A stretch of DNA of 64,000 nt from Methylomonas sp. LW13 (GTDB lineage Bacteria > Pseudomonadota > Gammaproteobacteria > Methylococcales > Methylomonadaceae), in contig NZ_CP033381.1 of the NCBI RefSeq assembly GCF_016865255.1, forward strand, positions 4,774,001-4,838,000, given 5' to 3'. A program made the position numbers and the translations under genes. Below the pieces are notes generated by a model, which had not been told where the DNA came from, ran no database searches, and worked only from the letters and a program-made list of their open reading frames with translations. Of the stretch, positions 57,152 through 64,000 are shown in pieces. Position 1 is the stretch's first letter. Each line of letters begins with the position of its first letter.

Positions 57152-58132
57152 TCAAATATTATCCAGCGTCATTTTTTCTGTAATTTCGATGGCGTAGTTA
57201 CCATCGGAAAGCCCTAATTTGCCCCGAAAAACCGGCACATCCTCAACTTCGAGTAATACGGTTTCCGGCATTTCTATAGGAATCACATCGCCTTTTTTAA
57301 GCTCAATCACTTCGCTGATAGACATTTCTTTTTCTATCAGTTTACTGTTGACGACCACTTCGCTACGCATAATTTCAACTCTTAGCGAATCTTGCCAACG
57401 GCCATCCACCTCACCCCGGTCGCTGGTTACCGCATCCAGCAATTCTCTGATAGGTTCAATCATGGAGTAAGGCATTGCAATATTGATATCGCCACCGCCG
57501 CCCTCCAACTCCACATGGATAGTGGAAATCACCACGATTTCCGAAGGACTGACAATGTTGGCGAACTGCGGATTGACTTCTGAATTGATGTATTCAAAGT
57601 CAATATCCATCACGGGTTTCCAGGCTTCGGCTAAATCCTTGAAAATCATGTCGATGATCAGCCGAATAATGCGCATTTCGGTCGGCGTGAACTCCCTGCC
57701 TTCTACCTTGTTATAAAACTGACCGCCACCGCCGAAAAAGTTATCGACAGCGGTAAACACCAGTCGCGGCTCCATCACGATCAATGCCCGCCCGCGTAAA
57801 GGCGACATCCGAATCACATTCAAATTAGTCGGTACGAATAAACCCTGAATGAATTCGGAAAACTTCTGTACTTGAATCCCGGATACGGAGATTTCTGCGG
57901 CACGCCGCAAAAAGTTAAATAACGCTATCCGAAAATGGCGAGCGAAGCGCTCGTTGACCATTTCCAAGGTGGGCATCCGCCCCCGAACAATCCGTTCCTG
58001 ACTGTTAAAATCATAGACTCTCGCTGTGCCTCGACTGTAGTCTTCATCAGCCCCTGTATCGACGTCGCCATCGTCCACGCCATGCAGTAGCGCATCGATT
58101 TCGTCTTGTGATAATAGATCGGCGGTTGACAT
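57152..58132 (-). CDS. fliM: Flagellar switch protein FliM
   Basis: 326 residues. N-terminal LSQDEIDALLHGV (about 7-19) is the CheY-P binding motif, followed by a CheC-like middle domain (NERFARHFRIALFNFLRR; GGGGQF) and a C-terminal SpoA domain. It starts 1 base before the fliL stop. Confidence 0.96.
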   Translation of the reverse strand: MSTADLLSQDEIDALLHGVDDGDVDTGADEDYSRGTARVYDFNSQERIVRGRMPTLEMVNERFARHFRIALFNFLRRAAEISVSGIQVQKFSEFIQGLFVPTNLNVIRMSPLRGRALIVMEPRLVFTAVDNFFGGGGQFYNKVEGREFTPTEMRIIRLIIDMIFKDLAEAWKPVMDIDFEYINSEVNPQFANIVSPSEIVVISTIHVELEGGGGDINIAMPYSMIEPIRELLDAVTSDRGEVDGRWQDSLRVEIMRSEVVVNSKLIEKEMSISEVIELKKGDVIPIEMPETVLLEVEDVPVFRGKLGLSDGNYAIEITEKMTLDNI

Positions 58133-58681
58133 TTATTGCATTACAAATTCAGTGAAGTACACATCTTTAACGGTGTTTTTACCGGCCATTTTTTCCAAAA
58201 CTTTACCAATTTCGGCTTGCATCATGGTTTTTAACTCTTGTTTTCCTTCCAAGGTTTTCGCCTTTTCCGCACCCACTGCACTGATGGCCATCAACAAATT
58301 GTTGCGTATCATCGGCTCATGCTTTTTCATCGCATCCTTACTCGCCTCACCTTTCATCAGTATTGTCAGGGATATTCTGATCACTTTTGCGCCGGAGCCG
58401 GCGGGAAAATTAACCAATAAGGGGCTTGGTAAATCATAATAAACATCAGGCTCAGCGACTTTTTCGTGGCCGGCCTCTTCTTCATGCGCTGCTTCATCCT
58501 TGTGCTCCGCCTTGTCGTGCTTGGCATCGCCTTCTTCTTTATGCTCGGCGTCAGCCGGCTTATTCAGAAAGAAATAAGCCCCACCTCCCGCGCCAGCCAA
58601 AACCAAGACAACCGCGACGATTATTATGATTATTTTCTTGGAAGACTTCTTACCTTCTTCTTTCCCATGGGCTTCTGCCAT
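58133..58681 (-). CDS. fliL: Flagellar basal-body protein FliL
   Basis: 182 residues. One membrane helix at about 17-38, then a His/Glu/Asp/Lys-rich linker (about 45-75; repeated HKEE and EHKDE runs) and the periplasmic FliL domain (DLPSPLLVNFPA to the C-terminal VYFTEFVMQ). Stator-associated. First gene of the string; the His-rich linker could bind metal but that is unproven. Confidence 0.94.
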   Translation of the reverse strand: MAEAHGKEEGKKSSKKIIIIIVAVVLVLAGAGGGAYFFLNKPADAEHKEEGDAKHDKAEHKDEAAHEEEAGHEKVAEPDVYYDLPSPLLVNFPAGSGAKVIRISLTILMKGEASKDAMKKHEPMIRNNLLMAISAVGAEKAKTLEGKQELKTMMQAEIGKVLEKMAGKNTVKDVYFTEFVMQ

Positions 58682-58703
58682 TTTCCACCTTTTAAATTTT
58701 TAC

Positions 58704-58720
58704 AGCACAATACGCGCCAA
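58704..58720 (-). promoter_or_regulatory. Sigma-54-like promoter of the flagellar operon
   Basis: Minus strand TTGGCGCGTATTGTGCT: GG and GC elements separated by ten bases (-24/-12 spacing), close to the TGGCAC-N5-TTGC consensus. The start would fall near 58693, only about 12 bases before fliL but still leaving its AAAAGGTGG site. Fits FleQ/sigma-54 control of Pseudomonas-type flagella. Confidence 0.5.
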
Positions 58721-58882
58721 AATATTCAAGCTCAATCAGACCACTGTACGAAAATCAGCTGGATTTGATCATACAAGAAAAAACATCGTTTTAGAATAAT
58801 AGTATAGCCGTCACTGGAAAGCAGTTAGGCAAAAAGCGGAGCTCAGGTATGCACAAAATACCTGGAGGAATTGTAGCTGTTA

Positions 58883-58898
58883 AGTCAAATTTTTGACT
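58883..58898. promoter_or_regulatory. Perfect palindrome, possible operator
   Basis: AGTCAAATTTTTGACT: two AGTCAAA half-sites around TT. Located between fba terminator and the fliL promoter. Could be a protein-binding site; no evidence which. Confidence 0.3.
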
Positions 58899-58925
58899 CA
58901 GCTTGTGGATGTTTTGCAGAAAGAA

Positions 58926-58951
58926 CTGCAAAGACCTCACGGCCTTTGCAG
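58926..58951 (-). terminator. Terminator after fba
   Basis: Eleven-base inverted repeat CTGCAAAGACC / GGCCTTTGCAG with loop TCAC (one G-U pair), 13 bases after the fba stop, followed on the minus strand by TTCTTTCTG. Confidence 0.7.
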
Positions 58952-58964
58952 CTTTATCAAGATA

Positions 58965-60044
58965 TTACAGCGAATTAACTGCGTTTAATTCTTGGAAGGC
59001 TTGCTCTAAACGAGTCACCATGCCAACTTGCCCGGCACGTTGCCAAACACGTGGGTCATAGTATTTTTTGTTCGGTTTATCGGCACCTTCCGGGTTACCG
59101 ATTTGACTTTGCAAATAGCCTTCGTTCTTTTTGTAAAACTCCATCACACCGGCCCAGCTAGCCCATTGAGTATCGGTATCGATGTTCATTTTGACAACAC
59201 CGTAACTGATGGATTCTTTGATCTCTTCAGGAGAAGAACCTGAACCACCGTGGAAAACGAAGTTCAATGTGTTATGCGGCAAACCGAATTTCTCGGAAAC
59301 AAATTTTTGAGAATTGTCCAGAATTTTCGGCGTCAATTTAACGTTACCTGGAGAGTAAACGCCATGAACGTTACCGAACGATGCGGCGATAGTGAATCTG
59401 TGACTGATTTTGCTCAGTTGCTCGTAAGCGTAAGCAACGTCTTCAGGTTGGGTATACAGCGCAGAATGATCCATACCGCTGTTGTCGACACCGTCTTCCT
59501 CACCACCGGTACAACCCAGTTCGATTTCCAGAGTCATACCCATTTTGGACATGCGCTCCAAATACTTACCGCAGATTTCAATGTTTTCTTGCAAACTTTC
59601 TTCGGAAAGATCCAGCATGTGCGAGCTGAACAAAGGCTTGCCGGTTGCAGCGAAGAATTTTTCACCTTCATCCAGCATGCCGTCTACCCATGGCAGCAAT
59701 TTTTTTGCCGCGTGATCTGTATGCAAAATAACAGGTACGCCATACAGTTCCGCCATGCGGTGAACATGGTGAGCACCGGAAATGGCGCCAACGATAGAGC
59801 AACCTTGGCCTTCCAGTTTCAGACCTTTACCAGCAACGAATGCGGCGCCGCCATTAGAAAATTGAATGACGACAGGTGACTTGGCTTTTGCTGCCGCTTC
59901 CAATACCGAGTTAATGGTATCGGTGCTGATGACGTTTACAGCCGGCAACGCAAAATTATTTTCTTTGCAGATAGCAAAGATTTTTTGTACATCTTCACCG
60001 GTGACAACACCCGGCTTAACAACATCAAATATTTTTTGTGGCAT
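58965..60044 (-). CDS. fba: Fructose-bisphosphate aldolase, class II
   Basis: 359 residues, exactly the length of E. coli FbaA. Zinc-dependent aldolase; in the RuMP cycle it cleaves fructose 1,6-bisphosphate. Seen: VILHTDHAAKKLLPW (zinc His and active-site Asp), LEIELGCTGGEEDGVDN, and FVFHGGSGSSPEEI (zinc His and phosphate loop). It follows tal by about 100 bases. Confidence 0.97.
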   Translation of the reverse strand: MPQKIFDVVKPGVVTGEDVQKIFAICKENNFALPAVNVISTDTINSVLEAAAKAKSPVVIQFSNGGAAFVAGKGLKLEGQGCSIVGAISGAHHVHRMAELYGVPVILHTDHAAKKLLPWVDGMLDEGEKFFAATGKPLFSSHMLDLSEESLQENIEICGKYLERMSKMGMTLEIELGCTGGEEDGVDNSGMDHSALYTQPEDVAYAYEQLSKISHRFTIAASFGNVHGVYSPGNVKLTPKILDNSQKFVSEKFGLPHNTLNFVFHGGSGSSPEEIKESISYGVVKMNIDTDTQWASWAGVMEFYKKNEGYLQSQIGNPEGADKPNKKYYDPRVWQRAGQVGMVTRLEQAFQELNAVNSL

Positions 60045-60070
60045 AAATTTTATCCTGTTAATAACAAATC

Positions 60071-60131
60071 AAGGCCGCGTACTCGATTCGGCGGCCTTGC
60101 AAATCTTAAACAACCGAGTGCCTGCACTCGG
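60071..60131 (-). terminator. Two hairpins between tal and fba
   Basis: CCGAGTGC-CT-GCACTCGG at 60114-60131, followed by TTGTTT on the minus strand, and AAGGCCGC (60071-60078) with GCGGCCTT (60091-60098) around a 12-base loop. They may separate or stabilise the tal and fba messages. Confidence 0.55.
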
Positions 60132-60145
60132 CGGCTAGACCAAGA

Positions 60146-61132
60146 TTAGGCTTCCAAGGCAGCCAAACGGTCCGACAACAATTTTTCCAGTGCTTCCAGC
60201 GCTTTGGCGAAACCATCGATACCTTCGGCCAATTTTTCTTTAGCCATCCGGTTTTCTTCATGCATGCGGTCAAAAGTGGCTTTGTCGACTGAAATTTTTT
60301 CGATTGAAGCTGTTGCTGCTTTGGCAGGATCCAGTTTGCGCGGCAAGTCACCCTCAACGGATTGCAACTCTGCCAATAAAGACGGCGCGATGGTCAACAA
60401 ATCGCAGCCCGCCAATTCGGTGATCTCGCCGATGTTACGGAAGCTGGCGCCCATGACTTCGGTTTTGTAGCCGAATTTTTTGTAGTAGTTATAGACTTCG
60501 GTCACTGACAATACACCTGGATCTTCAGCAGGCGCATAAGAATCACGGCCTGTGTCTTTTTTATACCAGTCTAAGATACGGCCAACGAATGGTGAAATCA
60601 GTGTGATACCGTTTTCCGCACAAGCAATCGCTTGGTGCAAACCGAACAACAATGTCAGGTTGGTGTGAATACCTTCTTTTTCCAATACGGCGGCAGCTTG
60701 AATGCCTTCCCAGGTAGCAGCGATTTTAATTAAAACGCGCTCTTTGGAAATGCCTGCAGCTTCGTATTGAGCGATCAAGTCGCGACCTTTAGCGATGGTG
60801 GCTTCGGTATCGTAAGACAAACGCGCATCGACTTCAGTCGATACACGACCTTCGACGATTTCCAGAATTTTCAAGCCAAAAGACACGGCCAAACGATCAA
60901 ATGCCAGGGTCACAACTTCTGCAGCCGAAGCAGCGGCACCCAATGTTGCTCTTGCACCTTTCAAAGTATCGTCAACAATTCCTTGATATTGCGGCATTTG
61001 TGCAGCAGCGGTGATCAAAGAGGGATTGGTGGTTGCATCGCGCGGTTTGAAAGTTTCGATCGCTTGAATATCACCGGTATCGGCGACAACCACAGTTATT
61101 TCACGGAGTTGTTCGAGTAAATTTTTTGCCAT
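60146..61132 (-). CDS. tal: Transaldolase
   Basis: 328 residues, E. coli TalB type. Schiff-base Lys136 in [14 protein letters not shown]; substrate region DATTNPSL at 32-39 and [12 protein letters not shown] also match. Transfers dihydroxyacetone units in regeneration of ribulose 5-phosphate. A GAGGAT site precedes the ATG. It is preceded by the membrane repeat protein and followed by fba. Confidence 0.96.
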   Translation of the reverse strand: MAKNLLEQLREITVVVADTGDIQAIETFKPRDATTNPSLITAAAQMPQYQGIVDDTLKGARATLGAAASAAEVVTLAFDRLAVSFGLKILEIVEGRVSTEVDARLSYDTEATIAKGRDLIAQYEAAGISKERVLIKIAATWEGIQAAAVLEKEGIHTNLTLLFGLHQAIACAENGITLISPFVGRILDWYKKDTGRDSYAPAEDPGVLSVTEVYNYYKKFGYKTEVMGASFRNIGEITELAGCDLLTIAPSLLAELQSVEGDLPRKLDPAKAATASIEKISVDKATFDRMHEENRMAKEKLAEGIDGFAKALEALEKLLSDRLAALEA

Positions 61133-61417
61133 AGGATTATCCTCAGATGTGTTGTTAATTTTTCCCCCTCGTTTGAACCGAGCTTTACAAGCAAAAGATG
61201 TTCAGCAATTCTTGCAGGAGATTGATTTGCAAAAGAGTCCCTGGTGATGAAACTCTATTTTTAGCTATATTGATAAGACTGAATCGCCACTTGGCATATA
61301 TTCAAAGCCGAAACACACGCTTTAAAACATACGAAGTGGCGATCATTTAAATCTACCGGTTCAGAGTTAACGCTTAACCCTTAAGTTCCAGCAATCAGCA
61401 TCAGGAATCAGATGCTA
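61133..61417. other. Leader region upstream of tal
   Basis: 285 bases. It contains a 10-base perfect inverted repeat ATCGCCACTT (61283-61292) and AAGTGGCGAT (61334-61343) enclosing a smaller pair AAAGC/GCTTT (61304-61308, 61319-61323). The RNA could fold as a nested stem. No ORF; a promoter was not clear. Confidence 0.5.
61283..61343 (-). repeat. Nested inverted repeat upstream of tal
   Basis: Outer arms of 10 bases pair perfectly across 41 bases, and an inner pair of arms lies inside. Either a terminator-like element for the upstream gene or a structured leader. Poor U-tract after it on the minus strand. Confidence 0.5.
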
Positions 61418-62101
61418 TTAAGCTTTATCACGTAAATACTTTTCCACGCCAGTCGCTTTCGCAGCGGCAGCTTCCCGATCTCTTACGATTTGCTTTGCCA
61501 TGTATTTGGCAACACCGGTAGCAGGATTGGAATCTTGTTTTTCCAAGTATTTGGCAACGCCGGTTTTATTCGCACCCATTTTTTCCAGATACTTTTCAAC
61601 GCCGGTTGCGCCAGATGCAACTTGGTAATCATCAGCTGAAGAACCTTTGGCACTTTTAGGCGATTTTTTGTTGTAGATAAAAAATCCGGCTACAGCCAAC
61701 AAAATTAAACCAATGTAGGAAAAATCAGAGGACGCAGCCTTTTCTGTTTGTATCACATCTACCGCTGCTTCCGCAGAAGTTGTGGAGGCAGATGACGAGC
61801 TTGACGATTTAGCCGCAGTTGGTGCTGCAGAGCTGTGCTTGTAGTCAGCATCGCTGTATAACACTTTAGGTTGAAAATTCGTCGCTGGGAAAGCTGGATC
61901 CGCTTCAACTTCTTTTACAGCTGGTTTCGCTGCAGGTGCTGTGGCAGCCGCAGGGGCAGCTTTGCTGTCGTTATATTCAGGATTGGTATAAAGCACCTTT
62001 GGCTGATAATCAGCCGCCGGATAATCCGATCCCGCCATAGCTAAGGAACTGGTCAGCATTAGAGCTGCCATCACGCCTTTCGTTAATTCATTTCTTTTCA
62101 C
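61418..62101 (-). CDS. Membrane protein joining FQPKV and TGVxKYL motifs
   Basis: 227 residues from a GTG at 62101 with AGGTG six bases upstream. Order: signal peptide (1-24, ending AMAG); YPAADYQPKVLY at 27-38 and FPATNFQPKVLY at 71-82; Ala/Ser/Thr linker; one membrane helix at 128-143 (YIGLILLAVAGFFIY) followed by NKKSPKSAK, so the C-terminus should be cytoplasmic; TGVEKYL-type motifs at 166-172, 180-186, 195-201 and 217-223. It sits between tkt copy 2 and tal. The left-end genes at 1157 and 1077 carry the same two motif types in separate proteins. No known family recognised. Confidence 0.9.
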   Translation of the reverse strand: MKRNELTKGVMAALMLTSSLAMAGSDYPAADYQPKVLYTNPEYNDSKAAPAAATAPAAKPAVKEVEADPAFPATNFQPKVLYSDADYKHSSAAPTAAKSSSSSSASTTSAEAAVDVIQTEKAASSDFSYIGLILLAVAGFFIYNKKSPKSAKGSSADDYQVASGATGVEKYLEKMGANKTGVAKYLEKQDSNPATGVAKYMAKQIVRDREAAAAKATGVEKYLRDKA

Positions 62102-62172
62102 GTCTATCACCTATGCTGTTAGAAACGTGAGGCTTCGATCATTTAATCCAAACCTCACCTAAGTTTACAAAA

Positions 62173-64000
62173 TTAAAGAACGGCTTCCACATTAGCGACG
62201 ACATTGTCCACGGTAAAGCCGAACTCTTTGAAGAGCTGACCTGCCGGGGCCGATTCGCCGAAACGGTCCAATCCTACGACTCTACCCGCGCTGCCGGCGT
62301 ATTTCCACCAGCTGTCGGTTACTCCCGCTTCTACTACCACGCGCTGGGTCACGCTTGGCGGCAATACGCTGTCTTTGTAAGCTTGATCTTGCGCTTCGAA
62401 GACGTTGGTAGACGGTAGTGACACCACGCGGATTTTTTTGCCTTTCGCGCTCAATGCGTCAGCGGCTTTCAACGCCAATTCCACTTCGGAACCGGTGGCA
62501 ATGATGATCGCGTCCGGCGCGCCGTCGCTGTCTTTCAGGATGTAGCCCCCTTTGCTGATCGCGTCAATTTGTGCGGCGGTGCGAGGCACGTGCGGCAGGT
62601 TTTGACGAGAGAAGATCAGGGTGCTCGGTCCATCTTGACGTTCGATAGCGGCTTTCCAGCAAACGGCCGACTCGACGGCGTCGCAAGGACGCCAGACGTG
62701 CATGTTGGGAATCATGCGCAGGGTGGCGGTTTGTTCGACCGGTTGGTGGGTCGGGCCGTCTTCGCCCAGACCAATGGAGTCGTGGGTGTAAACGAAGATG
62801 GTCGGGATTTTCATCAACGCGGCCATGCGCAGGGCGTTACGGGCGTATTCCGAGAACATCAGGAAGGTGGCGCCGTAGGGTTTGAAGCCGCCGTGCAGGG
62901 TGATGCCGTTCATGATGGCGGACATACCGAATTCACGCACACCGTAGTAGGCGTAGTTGCCGTCGAAGCCCGGTTGGTTGACGTCTTTGCAGCCGGACCA
63001 CAGGGTCAGGTTGGAGCCCGCCAAGTCGGCAGAGCCGCCCAGCAGTTCGGGCAACAAGGGGCCAAAGCCGTTCAAGGTGTTTTGTGAGGCTTTGCGGCTG
63101 GCGATGGTTTCGCCTTTGGCATCCACCGCAGCGATAAACGCTTTGGATTTTTCAGCCCAATCGGCAGGCAGTTGGTTTTTGATCACGCGACGTTCAAATT
63201 CGGCCGCGAGTTCAGGATGTGCGGCTTTGTAAGCGGCAAATTTGGCGTTCCAGGCGCTTTCCAGCGTGGCTCCTTTGGCGTTGGCATCCCAACCGGCTTT
63301 GATGTCAGCAGGAATGTCGAACGGCGCATGCGGCCAACCCAGGTTTTCACGGGTCAAGGCAATTTCAGCTTCACCTAAGGCTGCACCATGGCATTCTTCT
63401 TTGCCTTGTTTGTTCGGCGAACCGAAGCCGATGGTGGTTTGGCAGCAGATGATAGAAGGCTTGTCGGTGACTTTTTTGGCTTCTTCAATCGCGGCTTTGA
63501 CGGCGTCGGGGTTGTGGCCGTCGACTTTAGGAATGACATGCCAGCCGTAGGCTTCAAAGCGTTTCGGAGTGTCGTCGAGGAACCAGCCGGCAACGTTGCC
63601 ATGACCACGGACTTCGCCGTCGATGGAGATGTTGTTGTCGTCGTAGAAGGCGATCAGTTTACCCAGTTTCATGGAGCCGGCCAGGGAGCAGGCTTCGTGG
63701 GAGATACCTTCCATCAAGCAACCGTCACCCAGGAATACGTAGGTGTGGTGGTCGACGATGTCGTGACCGGGACGGTTGAATTGGCCGGCCAGGGTGCGTT
63801 CGGCCAAGGCGAAACCGACGGCATTGGTGATGCCTTGTCCCAAGGGCCCTGTGGTGGTTTCCACACCTTCGGTGTAACCGTATTCAGGGTGTCCTGGGGT
63901 TTGCGAGTGCAGTTGGCGGAACTGTTTCAGTTCTTCGATCGGCAGGTTGTAGCCAGCCAAGTGCAGCAAGGAATAAATCAGCATGGAGCCGTGACCGTTG
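62173..64000 (-). CDS. tkt: Transketolase (copy 2), 5' end beyond the right edge
   Basis: At least 608 codons; the frame is open to the window edge, and the [13 protein letters not shown] region shows about 61 N-terminal residues are missing. Identical by eye to copy 1 over all sequence present in both, down to the last codons, where GCC-GTT-CTT replaces GCT-GTG-CTT (both changes synonymous). It is followed 71 bases later by the FQPKV/TGVxKYL membrane protein, then tal and fba. Confidence 0.95.
   Translation of the reverse strand, partial: NGHGSMLIYSLLHLAGYNLPIEELKQFRQLHSQTPGHPEYGYTEGVETTTGPLGQGITNAVGFALAERTLAGQFNRPGHDIVDHHTYVFLGDGCLMEGISHEACSLAGSMKLGKLIAFYDDNNISIDGEVRGHGNVAGWFLDDTPKRFEAYGWHVIPKVDGHNPDAVKAAIEEAKKVTDKPSIICCQTTIGFGSPNKQGKEECHGAALGEAEIALTRENLGWPHAPFDIPADIKAGWDANAKGATLESAWNAKFAAYKAAHPELAAEFERRVIKNQLPADWAEKSKAFIAAVDAKGETIASRKASQNTLNGFGPLLPELLGGSADLAGSNLTLWSGCKDVNQPGFDGNYAYYGVREFGMSAIMNGITLHGGFKPYGATFLMFSEYARNALRMAALMKIPTIFVYTHDSIGLGEDGPTHQPVEQTATLRMIPNMHVWRPCDAVESAVCWKAAIERQDGPSTLIFSRQNLPHVPRTAAQIDAISKGGYILKDSDGAPDAIIIATGSEVELALKAADALSAKGKKIRVVSLPSTNVFEAQDQAYKDSVLPPSVTQRVVVEAGVTDSWWKYAGSAGRVVGLDRFGESAPAGQLFKEFGFTVDNVVANVEAVL
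62183..64000 (-). repeat. tkt: Long direct repeat, copy B (transketolase)
   Basis: Matches 1529-3346 in the same orientation with no difference seen by eye. The repeat reaches the window edge, so its full extent, possibly including hps upstream, cannot be seen. Confidence 0.9.

Larger units (their letters stand above)
58682..58964. other. Intergenic region between fliL and fba
   Basis: 283 bases holding a sigma-54-like promoter for fliL, a seven-base hairpin (CAGGTAT at 58844-58850 with ATACCTG at 58858-58864), a perfect 16-base palindrome (58883-58898) and the fba terminator. No ORF with support. Confidence 0.6.

Overview
The window looks like chromosomal DNA of a gammaproteobacterial (type I, Methylomonas-like) methanotroph or methylotroph. 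This rests on gene content: ribulose monophosphate (RuMP) pathway genes at both ends (3-hexulose-6-phosphate synthase, two transketolases, transaldolase, class II fructose-bisphosphate aldolase), a pqqABCDE operon for the cofactor of periplasmic methanol dehydrogenase, and a Pseudomonas-type fli/flh/che gene order. No methane monooxygenase or methanol dehydrogenase gene lies in the window, so the methanotroph assignment is an inference.

Layout. 1-4.5 kb (minus): hps, tkt, a small secreted protein with two YPAADFQPKV-type motifs, and a long cytoplasmic protein with about 14 TGVAKYL-type repeats that runs off the left edge. 4.5-7.1 kb (minus): ubiX, a proline iminopeptidase and an outer-membrane barrel protein. 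7.4-9.5 kb (plus): thiO-pyrD. 9.6-17.3 kb (minus): a YadGH-like ABC exporter and an RND efflux operon (adaptor, pump, outer-membrane factor) interrupted by palindromic repeats. 17.4-22 kb: accessory genes (thioesterase, SDR with divergent HxlR regulator, GST-like protein, LysR regulator, tautomerase). 22-28.8 kb: pmbA/tldD, a small membrane protein, rlmJ, DUF486, cca, tauE-like. 28.9-32.8 kb (plus): pqqABC, a Uma2-family gene, pqqDE. 32.8-39.3 kb: msbA and a lipopolysaccharide-core glycosyltransferase/O-antigen ligase cluster. 39.3-58.7 kb (minus): one long flagellar and chemotaxis gene string from fliL to a DUF2802 gene, including a small 54-codon gene. 59-64 kb (minus): tkt (second copy), a membrane protein combining both repeat motifs, tal and fba.

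The most unusual signal is at the two ends. Each transketolase copy is followed by genes carrying the same two short repeated motifs: a periplasmic YPAADFQPKVLY-type motif and a cytoplasmic TGVAKYL-type motif. On the right they sit in one protein, on either side of a single transmembrane helix; on the left they are split between two adjacent genes. I know no described family with this architecture. Its position among RuMP enzymes suggests a scaffold or docking system for C1 metabolism, possibly linking periplasmic formaldehyde production to cytoplasmic assimilation; that function is inference only. The two transketolase genes are identical by eye over the 1.8 kb visible in both, except for two synonymous changes next to the stop codon, which points to recent duplication or gene conversion.

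Start codons were moved from the longest open frame to a better-supported start where a ribosome binding site, lipobox, signal peptide or neighbour overlap decided it.
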